A DNA stretch of 64,000 nt. Source: Armatimonadota bacterium. GTDB taxonomy: Bacteria; Armatimonadota; Fimbriimonadia; Fimbriimonadales; Fimbriimonadaceae. Location of the stretch: NCBI GenBank assembly GCA_016789105.1, contig JAEURN010000004.1, positions 434,001 through 498,000 of the forward strand, written 5' to 3'. The notes beneath the pieces were generated by a model. The model did no database searches. It was not told where the DNA came from and worked only from the letters and a program-made list of their open reading frames with translations. Below, piece after piece: positions 7,823 through 16,502 of the stretch (positions are counted from its first letter, which is position 1; every line of letters begins with the position of its first letter). The translations under genes and the position numbers were made by a program.

Positions 7823-9529
7823 CTACTTCGCCTCCTCCATCATCCAGCTTTTCAGGAGCATGGCAACGGCTTCTGGGTTGTTGCGCGACATCTTGCGGAT
7901 CTGTTCGAGCGGCACGTCGACTTTGCGTTTGATGGATTCGATATCGGGGTCCTCTTCGCCTTCGTCTTCGTACATCCCTTTCTTGCGTTTGCGGGTCGTC
8001 ACCACGACATCGCCGTTCTCGTCGACGGACTCTTCGATGATCTCTTCGAGTTCCTGATAGTCGGGGAGGGCTTCTGGGGCGGGCCGGGTTGCCTGGTCGA
8101 TGAGGGCCAACAGTTTGGGGTCGCTGTTGACGGGGATGGTGAGTTTGTCGCCGTTGGAAAGCACCAGGGTTTGGTTCTGCGACCTTTTGATGGTGCCGGT
8201 CAGGGATTTGATGAGGATTGCGGCAACGGCAATGAGCGCTCCAATGGGGAGGAGCGAGATGACCTGTTGCATTTGGGCAGCGCTGGCGGCGGCGTCGCTC
8301 GCGGCCTTTTGGGACTTTGCCGCCTCATTGCTGAATTCAGCCGCGGTGACAGATTCCGTGAATTTGGGGTTGCCCTTCCAAGGCGCGACATAGTTGGCGA
8401 CCCGGCTCTGCAGCGGTTTTAGATCCTTGATGACTCCGCTGTTGGCAAACACGCTCACGTTCATGCCAATGATCTCCCCCGCCGCCTTTTCAATTTCCGT
8501 CTGGGTGTTGGTCGTGGGGTAGTGCTTGGTTTTTTGGTCGCTTTGGTAGTTGGAATTCTTGTCCGAGTTGACTTTCGCGTTGTTCTGGCCCGGGATGTTG
8601 CTTTCTGCACCGACGCCATTGAGCGGTTCCGAAGTGCTGGAGACCATCGTCTCCGTAGCCGACTCTTCTACCGTCGGATCTCCGGTGCGCACCGTTTCAT
8701 CCTTTTTGATGGTAGTCGTGTCCATGTTGAGCTGGACATCGACTTGGACGATGGTGTTGCCCTTGCCAAAAACCATGTCGAGTTCTCGCTGGAGTTCGGC
8801 GGCCCTCCTTTTGGCTTCGGCCGATTCGGCCTCCATCTTCTTGCTGGCCAAAGTTCCGGAAGAATTGGCTTCTTCGCCGTCGTAGATCATGCGGCCGGAA
8901 TCTGTAACAACGGTGACGCTCTTGGGGGTCATCCCGGTAATGGCGTTTTGGACCAACCGGGCGATCGCTTTGCCGTTGTCTTGGGTGAGCGCCCCGTCGT
9001 TGGATTCGGTGATGCGCACAGCGGCCGTCGGCGGGATGGTTTGGTCGCCAAAGGGCGAATCTTTTCCAGCGGCAAGGTGAACCTGGGCGTTGGCCACCCC
9101 GGGCATGGTCATGATGGACTGGGCAAGCTCGGCGGTTTTGGCAGCGATGATTTTTTCATTCTCCTTCTTCTGGCTATCGCCGATTCCGATGGAGTTGATG
9201 AGGTCCATGCCACCCGTGCTTGTTTTCGGGAGCTTGTTCTTTGTGGCCAAGTACATCTTGGCCCTGGGGACATCTTGGTTGGGGACGACGACTTCTCCCT
9301 GGGGAGTGATTTCCACTTGGAACCCGCCCTTGGTGAGCTCATCGTAAATGCCGCCTCGCTCCGCATCGCTGAGCCCGGGTATGACGGGCTGCATCTTCGG
9401 CTTTCCGGCAAAGAAGATTGTGAGTCCAAGCAAAAGCGCAAGAAACGCCCCGCCGAACACCGTGACCATTTTCTGCGTTCGGTCGGCGGTGTCCCACCAT
9501 TGTCTGATTCGGTCGAGTAAGGCACCCAT
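7823..9529 (-). CDS. fliF: Flagellar MS-ring protein FliF
   Basis: 568 aa. Two membrane segments flank the periplasmic ring-building part: residues ~20-42 (TVFGGAFLALLLGLTIFF) and a second near 430 (VISLLPIGALIAVAAILI). Between them are the YscJ-like motifs VVPNQDVPRAKMYLATKNKLP and ARLVQNAITGM. The C-terminal tail (EQIRKMSRNNPEAVAMLLKSWM) is the FliG-binding helix pair. It forms the first flagellar structure in the membrane. Transcribed just after fliE with a 35-bp gap. Confidence 0.97.
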   Translation of the reverse strand: MGALLDRIRQWWDTADRTQKMVTVFGGAFLALLLGLTIFFAGKPKMQPVIPGLSDAERGGIYDELTKGGFQVEITPQGEVVVPNQDVPRAKMYLATKNKLPKTSTGGMDLINSIGIGDSQKKENEKIIAAKTAELAQSIMTMPGVANAQVHLAAGKDSPFGDQTIPPTAAVRITESNDGALTQDNGKAIARLVQNAITGMTPKSVTVVTDSGRMIYDGEEANSSGTLASKKMEAESAEAKRRAAELQRELDMVFGKGNTIVQVDVQLNMDTTTIKKDETVRTGDPTVEESATETMVSSTSEPLNGVGAESNIPGQNNAKVNSDKNSNYQSDQKTKHYPTTNTQTEIEKAAGEIIGMNVSVFANSGVIKDLKPLQSRVANYVAPWKGNPKFTESVTAAEFSNEAAKSQKAASDAAASAAQMQQVISLLPIGALIAVAAILIKSLTGTIKRSQNQTLVLSNGDKLTIPVNSDPKLLALIDQATRPAPEALPDYQELEEIIEESVDENGDVVVTTRKRKKGMYEDEGEEDPDIESIKRKVDVPLEQIRKMSRNNPEAVAMLLKSWMMEEAK

Positions 9530-9564
9530 GTGTGTCCCGCTGACCGGTGTTCATTTCCTAGCCG

Positions 9565-9858
9565 CTAGACTTGCATGCGGCTGATCTCTTGATAGGCTTC
9601 CAGCGTTTTGTTCCGGACTTGCATCATGAGTTGCAAGGCCGTGCTGGCCCGTTCCATTGCGATCAATAGGTCGTGTGTTTCCACCGGTCGATTCGCCATA
9701 AGGTCGTTTTGCAGCTTGGTCGCGTCGGACTGGGCTGAGTTGACTTCCTTGATGGCGTCCATCAACATTTGGCCGAAGTTTTCAGACTTTTCGCCTGTTT
9801 CGGCTTGCGGTGGCTTCGCAAGGGTTTTGGCGGGATTGATCGAGGCATCGATGCGCAT
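9565..9858 (-). CDS. fliE: Flagellar hook-basal body complex protein FliE
   Basis: 97 aa. The C-terminal helical pair NRPVETHDLLIAMERASTALQ and MQVRNKTLEAYQEISRMQV is the FliE signature; the N-terminus is variable as usual. FliE joins the MS ring to the proximal rod. It lies between flgC (9-bp gap) and fliF, the standard order flgB-flgC-fliE-fliF-fliG. Confidence 0.96.
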   Translation of the reverse strand: MRIDASINPAKTLAKPPQAETGEKSENFGQMLMDAIKEVNSAQSDATKLQNDLMANRPVETHDLLIAMERASTALQLMMQVRNKTLEAYQEISRMQV

Positions 9859-9867
9859 GGCTCAGCC

Positions 9868-10260
9868 TTAAACCTTCCCAATGTTCAGGGCCGCCATCAT
9901 CATCCCCTTGGTGGAGTTGAAAGCGGCGACGTTTGCTTCGTATGCCCGGGTGGCGGACATCATGTTCACCATCTCGAGCACGGGGTTGACGTTGGAGTAA
10001 TAGACCTTTCCTTCGGCGTCGGCGAGCGGGTTATCTGGCTCGGTGACGGCACGGAGGTCCGAAGGGTCATCGACGATTCTTTCGATCCTCGGCCCCTCGT
10101 CAGTCGGTTCGAGGACGACGATTTTGCGGCGGTAGGCTTCTTTGCCCGGGGTGCTGACGCTGTTGGCGTTGGCGATGTTTGCCGAAACGACATCAAGTCG
10201 CATCCGCTCGGCGTGGAGGCCGGAAGAGCTGGACCGCAATGCTGAGCCCAGTGTCATCAT
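9868..10260 (-). CDS. flgC: Flagellar basal-body rod protein FlgC
   Basis: 130 aa. N-terminal rod signature SSSGLHAERMRLDVVSANIANANS and C-terminal NVNPVLEMVNMMSATRAYEANVAAFN identify FlgC. The central segment is short, as expected. The start at ATG 10260 overlaps the flgB stop as ATGA; a second in-frame ATG at 10257 is less well placed. Rod protein exported by the flagellar type III apparatus. Confidence 0.96.
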   Translation of the reverse strand: MMTLGSALRSSSSGLHAERMRLDVVSANIANANSVSTPGKEAYRRKIVVLEPTDEGPRIERIVDDPSDLRAVTEPDNPLADAEGKVYYSNVNPVLEMVNMMSATRAYEANVAAFNSTKGMMMAALNIGKV

Positions 10261-10631
10261 CTACCCTCCCGGATCACGCTTTTTAATCCGGAGAAGTAGC
10301 GGCTTGTGATTTCGGTCATCAATTGATAGCGGACTTCCATCTCGGCCATCGACATGACTTCGTCCTCCAAGTTCACGCTGTTGCCATCCAACCGCACGGG
10401 TCGGGACTCGTTGTCTCCATCCATGCGGGAGCGCCGCGTCCGGAGGGTGGAAATACTGCTTTGGTCTTCACCTTCGGGCTCAATGCCGAAGTCGATGTCT
10501 TGGCGCTTGTAATTGGGGACGTTCACATTGGCCAAGTTCCGCGTGATGAGGCCCGCCCGTTGCGTGGTCAGATCCATCGCCCGGTTCAGGTTGCGGGATT
10601 GCGGCCCGAAAAGCTTGTCCAGTAATTGCAC
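10257..10631 (-). CDS. flgB: Flagellar basal-body rod protein FlgB
   Basis: 124 aa from GTG 10631. Rod motif LTTQRAGLITRNLANVNVPNYKR and a C-terminal MAEMEVRYQLMTEITSRYFSGLKSVI. The open frame extends further upstream to 10730, but that extension has no FlgB similarity; the GTG is preceded by AGGAAA at suitable distance and gives normal family length. First gene of the flagellar operon; its promoter should lie between 10631 and the terminator at 10771-10803. No clear sigma-54 or TTGACA-type match was found there by eye. Confidence 0.93.
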   Translation of the reverse strand: MQLLDKLFGPQSRNLNRAMDLTTQRAGLITRNLANVNVPNYKRQDIDFGIEPEGEDQSSISTLRTRRSRMDGDNESRPVRLDGNSVNLEDEVMSMAEMEVRYQLMTEITSRYFSGLKSVIREGR

Positions 10632-10770
10632 GGCAGTTTCCTGTTCTGTCGCGCCGTCCGTTGCGTTTCCCACCCCGATCCTTGGGGTGGAGTGGCCGGG
10701 CAGAACCCGGCACATCCCCATCTTCGGCATGAATACGAGAGGCTTGAGGGCTGGTAGCCCCGTTCAGCAC

Positions 10771-10803
10771 AAAAAATGCCCCCAGCGATTTTGCCGGGGG
10801 CAT
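10771..10803 (-). terminator. Rho-independent terminator of the outer-membrane protein gene
   Basis: On the minus strand ATGCCCCC ... GGGGGCAT forms an 8-bp stem followed by TTTTTT. It lies 22 bp after the stop of the beta-barrel gene and separates it from the flagellar operon. Confidence 0.85.
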
Positions 10804-10824
10804 TGCGGGCCAAGAACTAGTGGG

Positions 10825-11532
10825 TCAGAATCCCGCTGTGAACCCGATTCCGAAGGTGAAATTGGTGCGGTTCGGCGCGCCCTGCAGGTTTTTGGAGTCC
10901 AGAAAGCCGGCGTATCCGACCTTGAGGTAGCCGTCCGTCCCCCGGAAGAGGGTGCGGGTAAAGGTGGCCTCCAAACCGAAGTCGGCAAAACCGCTCCGAC
11001 CGTTGCCATAGTAATAGCTGTTGTGGGTTCGGTTGCCGTACCCGACCCAGCCTCCCAAACCGATCGCGCCAACCGGCGTCTCGAGTTGGCGGCTGGCCCC
11101 AAAGCGGCCATAGACCGCCTTGTCGGCCTCGTCGACATCCATGTTGACCTGGATCGTTGGGCTGAAGTCCCCGCTGAAGGTGAAGCTGCCGTAAAACTCG
11201 GCCGTTCGAATGGGGCCGAGAGGAAAGGCATAGTCGATGTAGCCAAGGCTCCAAGAGCCTTGGGGGCCGCTAGCCGAATAACTGACCGTCGTATCCCACT
11301 CGTCAAACCTCTTTGAGCCGTTGATGTCGTAATCACCCCAGAAGTTGAGGTTCCATCCGTGCCAGGCCAGGTTGGCTGAAGGTTGGAAGACGGGGTCGTC
11401 GATGAAGTTGATGCCGCGCCAGACGTACTTGCTGTAAACCGGCATATCCAATTTGGCGGTCACCGGTTCGTCGGCACAGGCGGCGCCGCATGTGGCCGCA
11501 AGGGCAACCAGCGTAAGGTTCTTGAAATCCAT
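10825..11532 (-). CDS. Outer-membrane beta-barrel protein (Gcw_chp/TorF-like)
   Basis: 235 aa from ATG 11532, which is preceded by GGAAGAGAG and opens a signal peptide ending ...GAACADEP. The body consists of alternating hydrophobic/polar strands rich in Tyr, Trp and Gly, with YSKYVWRGINFIDDPVFQPS near the start (the SxYxWRG pattern of the Gcw_chp/TIGR02001 family), and it ends in an aromatic residue (GFTAGF), the usual barrel-assembly C-terminus. Suggests a diderm envelope. Transport substrate unknown. It has its own terminator and is not part of the flagellar operon. Confidence 0.82.
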   Translation of the reverse strand: MDFKNLTLVALAATCGAACADEPVTAKLDMPVYSKYVWRGINFIDDPVFQPSANLAWHGWNLNFWGDYDINGSKRFDEWDTTVSYSASGPQGSWSLGYIDYAFPLGPIRTAEFYGSFTFSGDFSPTIQVNMDVDEADKAVYGRFGASRQLETPVGAIGLGGWVGYGNRTHNSYYYGNGRSGFADFGLEATFTRTLFRGTDGYLKVGYAGFLDSKNLQGAPNRTNFTFGIGFTAGF

Positions 11533-12032
11533 CTCTCTTCCCAGAGGTGCCGATCCATCGGCAACCAGGAAATATTTTCGGGTTGTCGAATCCAGAACGG
11601 TAGGCCGTTGGGCGGGCAAGAGGCCCTATTGGCAAAGATTGAGGAACTTTAGCTTCTAGCAACCGGTAAAGGTCTGTGTTCCAAGGGGGATCGGTTAGAC
11701 CAATCGAAAAAGGTCGAAAAGGCTGTCTCCAACAATCCTTTCCCGCTCCCCTTGGTGCCTAAGTTGTTATATATCATGTAGGCAATTGGAAAAACATATA
11801 AGAGAACTTATTATCAATATATACGACATTAAGTTCTTCTGTAAACTTGGCAAACCCGGCACGGGATTGTGGGACGATTCACCCAAGAATTTGCGCTTCC
11901 ACCACGGTCATCCGGATCAGATCCAAAGCCTGTGGGTGATTCAAAGGCGGTGCGCCGCCAAATGTTTACATGGCGGCGGATGCAAAGCAGTTTGTCTGAA
12001 CCGCCGCAAAGATCTCAGGTGCGTGCAACCAA
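11533..12032. other. 500-bp intergenic stretch with an AT-rich core
   Basis: No convincing gene. An open frame at 11786-12139 on the plus strand has no recognisable motif and runs into the GlmL-like gene, so it is not called. About 11760-11850 is strongly AT-rich (TTATATATCATG, ATTATCAATATATACG) against a GC-rich background. At 11953-11978 there is an inverted repeat CGCCGCCA ... TGGCGGCG with a 10-nt loop, 55 bp beyond the end of the GlmL-like gene, without a T-tract; it may still end that transcript. The promoter of the outer-membrane gene must lie at the low-coordinate end. Confidence 0.6.
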
Positions 12033-13877
12033 TTACTTGGGCAACGGCAATCCCATGGCTTCCAACCATTCGCGGAGTTTGGCGATTCGGGTGGCGTTTT
12101 CCGTGGGGAGGACGAGTGGCCGGCCGCGGCCGTCGATGACGATGCCGACCGTACCCCCTTCCAATTTCGCTTCAACCCTGTTGCCTTTGCCCGCCCCGAC
12201 ATCGAAGTTTTTGGTCGGGGTGACGGTCACGTTTTTGAACTCGTGCCGCCCGAGTGGGATGACTTTGATCTGCCCAACTTGGACGGATTCGTTGATGCCG
12301 TCGCCGGTAACAGTGACCATGGGTTCACCTTCTTTGCCGGTGCCGACCGGGCTGATGCAGTGGCCGCATTTGACGATGCAGTCATAGTCGAACACTTGTT
12401 TGGCGGCTTCAAAAAAGTGCTCGCTCAACACGCCGAGGTGGGGCATCATGAAGATGCTGTCCACCGTGAGCATGGTGATGCCTTCGGGTTGGTAGGCGTC
12501 CATCATCATCAGGGCGCTTTGGGCGCGCATCGGGGCGTGGCTGAGCACCCCTCCGGAGCCGATGATCATGTCCAACTTCATCATTTTGATGAGCGTCGAG
12601 CCCGATTCTTGCTGTTCAAAGATCTGTCCGACATCGCGCTGTTGTTGGACGCCTTTGAGCGACCGGGCGAGCGATTTGTGGTGGTCGAATGCAAGGCGCA
12701 GGGCCTCGCGGCTGACCGCCTGTTCAATCAGCAGGTCCTCATAGGCCTGCGGGATCGTCGTGGGGCGGATCATTTTGTTGCGCAGGCGGTTCCGAACTTC
12801 GTACGGGTCGATTTCGAACGGCAACCAGCGGGCGATGTTGGTGGTGCCGGTTTCCTTGAGCACGTTGCAGATCGAGTAGCTCATGCCGAGGTTGGCCGAG
12901 ACCGTCCGGTTATAGATGCCGTCGAATACGGAAAAGACGTCGGTGGTTGCCCCGCCGATATCGACTCCGAGGATGTTGATCCCTTCTTGATCGGCATACG
13001 ACTTGAGCAGTTTGCCGACTGCGTTGGGAGTCGCCATTACGTCGTAGCTCGCCCATTCCAACAGCTTGTTGTAACCAGGAGCTTGTTGCATGACGTGCTC
13101 CAAGAACAGCTCATGGATTTCTTCCCGGGCCGGGTCGAGGTTTTCGCTGTCCAGGGTCGGCCGCAAATTGTCGACCACGTTGAGGGCGATGGAGTCGCCG
13201 AGAACTTCGCTGACTTCTTCCCGGACATCCTTGTTGCCGGCGTAGATGACGGGGAGCTTCATGTCGCCGAACCGCGGCTTGGGGTCAGCCCGGCGGATGA
13301 CTTCGGCCATGTCGATGAGGTGGATTTTTGTGCCGCCATCGGTTCCGCCGGACATGAGGATGATGTCGGGGCGAAGTTTGCGCAACCGCTCAACCTTTTG
13401 AAAGTCTTTGCGGCCATCGTCGACGGCCAGAGTGTCCATCAGGATGGCTCCGGCCCCGAGGGCGGCCCGCTCGGCAGATTCGGCGGACATCGATTTGACA
13501 ACTCCGGCGACCATCATTTGCAGCCCGCCCCCGGCGCTGGATGTGCTGACATAGAGGTCGCTGCCGTCGAATTCGCCGGCACGTTCTTGATCCCTTTTCC
13601 CGTCTTTGACCATGCGCCAGACGTGCCCGTCTTTGAGGAGGTTTCGCCGCTTGGCAGTGAAACCATCTGGAACCTTGCCTTCGCTGACCTCTTCGAGTTC
13701 GGTCATGGCGTTGGTGACGCCGATCGTGACGTCTTCAAAGGGTTTTTCGACCGTGGTTGGGGCTTCGCCCCGGGCAACCAACCGGTATTGGCCTTCGGCG
13801 TTCCGCTCGATCATGATGGCCTTGGTGGTGGTGGAGCCACAGTCGGTGGCAACGATGCGCAGGATGTCTTGAGACAT
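12033..13877 (-). CDS. GlmL/MutL-family ASKHA ATPase
   Basis: 614 aa from ATG 13877 (a GTG two codons upstream is possible). N-terminal phosphate-1 loop VATDCGSTTTKA, second ASKHA half with GVDIGGATTDVFSVFDG, and a C-terminal beta-rich domain. ILMSGGTDGG and IIGSGGVLSHAP are further family motifs. GlmL (MutL) accompanies coenzyme-B12-dependent glutamate mutase, probably as a reactivating chaperone, but no glmS/glmE mutase genes are adjacent here. Solitary members of this family exist and their role is not established. Single-gene unit: upstream is the hairpin of the prepilin/lipoprotein unit, downstream the AT-rich gap. Confidence 0.85.
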   Translation of the reverse strand: MSQDILRIVATDCGSTTTKAIMIERNAEGQYRLVARGEAPTTVEKPFEDVTIGVTNAMTELEEVSEGKVPDGFTAKRRNLLKDGHVWRMVKDGKRDQERAGEFDGSDLYVSTSSAGGGLQMMVAGVVKSMSAESAERAALGAGAILMDTLAVDDGRKDFQKVERLRKLRPDIILMSGGTDGGTKIHLIDMAEVIRRADPKPRFGDMKLPVIYAGNKDVREEVSEVLGDSIALNVVDNLRPTLDSENLDPAREEIHELFLEHVMQQAPGYNKLLEWASYDVMATPNAVGKLLKSYADQEGINILGVDIGGATTDVFSVFDGIYNRTVSANLGMSYSICNVLKETGTTNIARWLPFEIDPYEVRNRLRNKMIRPTTIPQAYEDLLIEQAVSREALRLAFDHHKSLARSLKGVQQQRDVGQIFEQQESGSTLIKMMKLDMIIGSGGVLSHAPMRAQSALMMMDAYQPEGITMLTVDSIFMMPHLGVLSEHFFEAAKQVFDYDCIVKCGHCISPVGTGKEGEPMVTVTGDGINESVQVGQIKVIPLGRHEFKNVTVTPTKNFDVGAGKGNRVEAKLEGGTVGIVIDGRGRPLVLPTENATRIAKLREWLEAMGLPLPK

Positions 13878-13928
13878 TAACACCCATTATGCGTGAAGGG
13901 GGTTCCGGAGTGCCACGAAGTTTTGTTA

Positions 13929-13950
13929 GGGGGATGGCTAGCCATCCCCC
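13929..13950 (-). terminator. Hairpin after prepilin/lipoprotein unit 2
   Basis: GGGGGATGGCT/AGCCATCCCCC is a perfect 22-nt palindrome 22 bp downstream of the lipoprotein stop. It occupies the same place as the hairpin at 15288-15310 in unit 1. No T-run follows, so termination efficiency is uncertain. Confidence 0.55.
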
Positions 13951-13971
13951 ACTTTGGCAATTTAGAGCGTC

Positions 13972-14202
13972 CTAACGACCGCCTTCGGTCTCGCCCTGAT
14001 CACCCTTTGAGGCTTCGCCACTAGCCCCCCGGGCTTTGGCAAGTTCCTGTTGTTGAGGGGTGAGCTTGCTGGAGTCGGTCAGGTCGACTGATTCCGGTTT
14101 GGTGCCTTTTGGCGCCGGCGCATCGGAGCCAGCATCACTGCTGCAACCAATGGAAGCGAATGCGGCCAGGGTTGCAAAAGCCATGAAAACGAACTTTTTC
14201 AT
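13972..14202 (-). CDS. Small lipoprotein of prepilin unit 2 (76 aa)
   Basis: 76 aa from ATG 14202: MKKFVFMAFATLAAFASIGC gives a signal peptide with lipobox ASIGC, then a charged, disordered tail (SSDAGSDAPAPKGTKPESV ... GDQGETEGGR). Same length and layout as the paralogue at 15334-15564 (lipobox, acidic start, APKG, P-E-rich middle, Gly/Asp/Gln end). It starts 4 bp after the prepilin stop, so the two are cotranscribed. Function unknown; a pilus-associated anchor or chaperone is a guess from neighbourhood only. Confidence 0.8.
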   Translation of the reverse strand: MKKFVFMAFATLAAFASIGCSSDAGSDAPAPKGTKPESVDLTDSSKLTPQQQELAKARGASGEASKGDQGETEGGR

Positions 14203-14206
14203 CAAC

Positions 14207-15127
14207 CTAGAAGATGGTCCTCGGGCCGAAGTTTGCAAAGTCGAATTCCGGTCGGAACAGGTAGGGGTGGCAGAAGTACTGATCCCAAGACCGGTTGGCG
14301 ACAAATTGACCGCTATAACGGGCAAATGGGTCCGTCCGCGGGTCTTGGTCGCCCGTTTGGTTGACACCAATTCTCCGGGCCTTTGCGTGGCTGTCTGCGT
14401 AGTTAAAAGTCATGACACCGCTAAACAGGTCGTACCCTTGGCCGCTGGAATTGGACGTGTAGGAGCTTGCCTGGCCGTTGACGGCCGTCGAACATGTGGG
14501 AGTCTGAGGCTGATAAACGCAGGGAACACCGGCTTGAGGGCAGATGAGCCAGGGGCTGGCGTAGCCGCCACCGATCAGGGAGCGTTTGCCCTGACCCGGC
14601 CACCAGACGATCAAGTCGGCAACGCTGCCAATAGCAGTTGCACTATATGCATTCAGGAGTCCGTTGTAGGTATAGGTCAAATCCTTGGAATCTCCCGGCG
14701 GTTTGAGTCCACCCATCATCGAGAAGGTGCCGCCATCAAAACGGTTTGCTACAGGGTCGTGAATGATATCAATGTTTTTCATATACGGCTGAATTGCATT
14801 TGTTACAAATGACCGCGCCGTGTTGACCAAGGATTGGTTGACACCGAGATTGGTTGCAATGCTGTCGGGGGTCGGGACGAACCGGTTGGCCGTAGTGGCG
14901 CCAACTGCTATCCCTGGCGCTTCAACGGTCCCTTGCGGGTAGTAGTCGTCGTAATCGCTGAGGTAGATCTGAGTTGCGGTTCCCATATTCTTCAGATTGC
15001 TGAGCGACTGCGTCTTTTTGGCAGCCAATTTGGCTTGCGCGAAGACGGGGAACAATATTGCGGCGAGGATCGCGATGATCGCGATCACCACCAGCAGTTC
15101 GATGAGGGTGAATGCTCTTGTTTTCAT
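14207..15127 (-). CDS. Type IV prepilin / pseudopilin-like protein, unit 2
   Basis: 306 aa. Class III leader is minimal: MKTRA then [19 protein letters not shown] (cleavage before Phe, Glu at +5) and [14 protein letters not shown]. After the helix the [25 protein letters not shown] segment and a C-terminal [12 protein letters not shown] motif match the large DUF1559-like / H-X9-DG-type pseudopilin families expanded in Armatimonadota and Planctomycetota. Probably assembled or secreted by a type II/IV pilus machine encoded elsewhere. Paralogue of 15564-16502 with almost identical first 30 residues and the same downstream lipoprotein. Confidence 0.9.
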   Translation of the reverse strand: MKTRAFTLIELLVVIAIIAILAAILFPVFAQAKLAAKKTQSLSNLKNMGTATQIYLSDYDDYYPQGTVEAPGIAVGATTANRFVPTPDSIATNLGVNQSLVNTARSFVTNAIQPYMKNIDIIHDPVANRFDGGTFSMMGGLKPPGDSKDLTYTYNGLLNAYSATAIGSVADLIVWWPGQGKRSLIGGGYASPWLICPQAGVPCVYQPQTPTCSTAVNGQASSYTSNSSGQGYDLFSGVMTFNYADSHAKARRIGVNQTGDQDPRTDPFARYSGQFVANRSWDQYFCHPYLFRPEFDFANFGPRTIF

Positions 15128-15225
15128 GGCTTCAAAACAGGTCGTTGATGACCGGGCGGAAACCCGCCGTTCTCAATCATACGTCAAAAAGGCTCTGGCT
15201 CGGCGGCATAGTCGAGTGGCGGGAC
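15128..15225 (-). promoter_or_regulatory. Conserved upstream block of prepilin unit 2
   Basis: Nearly identical to 16503-16605: the first 41 nt upstream of the start differ at one position, containing CGGGTTTCCGCCCGG, which can pair with itself. Further up, TATGAT (minus strand, 15181-15176) sits 49 nt from the ATG, exactly as TATCAT does in unit 1, preceded in both by CTTTTTxACG. Likely promoter plus a conserved 5' leader. Confidence 0.6.
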
Positions 15226-15280
15226 CTTGCTTTTTTGAACGGGGTTCCGGAGTGCCACTGAGTTCTCACTGAGGCAAAAA

Positions 15281-15310
15281 TGGGGGCGGGCGGGGGACAA
15301 TCCCCCGCCC
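15281..15310 (-). terminator. Terminator-like hairpin after prepilin/lipoprotein unit 1
   Basis: Arms GGGCGGGGGA (15288-15297) and TCCCCCGCCC (15301-15310), 3-nt loop, 24 bp past the lipoprotein stop; on the minus strand it is followed by a C-run then ATTTTTG. Equivalent in position to the hairpin of unit 2. Confidence 0.65.
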
Positions 15311-15333
15311 GTCTCAATAGATCCGGCTTACGG

Positions 15334-15564
15334 CTACTTGCCGTCTTGGCCGCCGCCATCCTGGTCGCCAGGTTGGCTGGTGCCTTGTTTGCGCATTTCT
15401 TCCATCCCGCGTTCTTCGGGGTTTTTGGCCCCTGGGGGTGCGGTGGTAGTTTCAGGCGCATTGCCTTTCGGCGCGGCATCGGTTGATGCAGTGTCCGAGG
15501 CGCACCCGGCAATCATGCCGCACATGAGCGCGGCGAGCATTGCGATGGCAAGGAGGTTCTTCAT
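15334..15564 (-). CDS. Small lipoprotein of prepilin unit 1 (76 aa)
   Basis: 76 aa: MKNLLAIAMLAALMCGMIAGC carries a signal peptide and lipobox MIAGC, followed by an acidic, Thr/Ser/Pro-rich tail (ASDTASTDAAPKGNAPE) and a Gly/Asp/Gln-rich end. Paralogue of 13972-14202, same length. Its ATG shares a base with the prepilin stop (TAATG), so translation is coupled. Unknown function; the constant pairing with a prepilin implies a role in display or stability of that protein. Confidence 0.8.
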   Translation of the reverse strand: MKNLLAIAMLAALMCGMIAGCASDTASTDAAPKGNAPETTTAPPGAKNPEERGMEEMRKQGTSQPGDQDGGGQDGK

Positions 15565-16502
15565 TACAGGGCGACCGCCGTGTCCCAGGTTCCGAAGTCC
15601 AGGTCGGGCCGGAAGAGGTAGGCGTGGCATCCGGCGGGGTCTTCTGCCGACCACCAGCGCTTCATGAGGTTGGTGCCACCGTTGGTGCCTTGCCAATCGG
15701 TGAACGGGTCGATCCGCGGATCGGTGGGGCCGGTGGATCGGGAACCGATCTTGCGGGTTTTGGCGTGGCCATCCACAAACGTGACGATCCAGTGGCCGCT
15801 ATACATGTCCCAACCGGCGCCACCCGTGGAGCGCGAGACGAACGAGGTGGAGCCGTTGTCCAGCGTGTTGCAGCCGGCGTATCCGGGTTTGTAGACGCAG
15901 GACGTCAGGCGGTTGGCGTTTTCGCAACCCATGTACGGGTTGGCGAACCAAGCACCGGGGGTTTTGCGGTTGCCGTCTTGCGAGAACAGGATCAAGCCGG
16001 CCGGGTTGGTGACGGCCGTTGCGCTGTAGCTGTTCAACAAGCCGTTATAGGCATACGCGTAGTTGTTGTTGATGTTTTGGTAGGGCATGCCGTTGGCAAT
16101 GCTCAACGTGTAGATCGAGGTGGTCGAGGAGGCGACGGGGTCGTCGTAGATCTGCTCGTTTTTGAGGTAGGGCCGCATCGAATTCACGTAGAACGTGTTA
16201 AACGCGTTGATCCCGCTTTGATCGGTGAATGCTGCTGCCTGCTCAGCCGGAACCGGGCAGAACCGGTTATAGAGGGTGCGGTTGTTCTGCGGGTTCCAGA
16301 TATTGGTGATGGGCATCGTGTCGTCGTAGTCCGACAGATAGATCTGGGCAGCCGTGTTGATGTTTTTGACGTTGGAGATGGCTTGCGCCTTCTTTGCGGC
16401 AACTTTGGCTTGCGCGAAGACGGGGAACAGGATGGCGGCGAGGATTGCGATAATGGCAATGACCACCAGCAGTTCGATGAGGGTGAATGCACGTGTTTTC
16501 AT
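15564..16502 (-). CDS. Type IV prepilin / pseudopilin-like protein, unit 1
   Basis: 312 aa. Leader MKTRA, then [19 protein letters not shown] and [16 protein letters not shown], followed by [19 protein letters not shown] and, near the end, WIVTFVDGHAKTRKIGSRS. Several Cys residues in the C-terminal globular part (ENANRLTSCVYKPGYAGC) are partly shared with the unit 2 protein ([17 protein letters not shown]), suggesting a conserved disulfide. Closely related paralogue of 14207-15127 with divergence mainly in the globular domain. Confidence 0.9.
   Translation of the reverse strand: MKTRAFTLIELLVVIAIIAILAAILFPVFAQAKVAAKKAQAISNVKNINTAAQIYLSDYDDTMPITNIWNPQNNRTLYNRFCPVPAEQAAAFTDQSGINAFNTFYVNSMRPYLKNEQIYDDPVASSTTSIYTLSIANGMPYQNINNNYAYAYNGLLNSYSATAVTNPAGLILFSQDGNRKTPGAWFANPYMGCENANRLTSCVYKPGYAGCNTLDNGSTSFVSRSTGGAGWDMYSGHWIVTFVDGHAKTRKIGSRSTGPTDPRIDPFTDWQGTNGGTNLMKRWWSAEDPAGCHAYLFRPDLDFGTWDTAVAL

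Noticed and set aside
6791-8422. 543-codon plus-strand open frame
   Set aside because: Antisense to fliG and the end of fliF; no motifs, shadow of GC-rich third positions.
10632-10770. Sigma-54 promoter upstream of flgB
   Set aside because: A GG-N10-GC spacing exists (CCGGGTTCTGCCCGGCC) but the flanking bases do not fit TGGCAC-N5-TTGC, and the sequence is mainly a hairpin GCCGGG/CCCGGC.
11786-12139. 117-codon plus-strand frame in the AT-rich gap
   Set aside because: Runs into the GlmL-like gene, no ribosome-binding site or motif; composition changes abruptly along its length.
12243-13880. 545-codon plus-strand open frame
   Set aside because: Antisense to the GlmL-like gene; composition (many Asp, His, Val, Gly) is typical of a codon-bias shadow.
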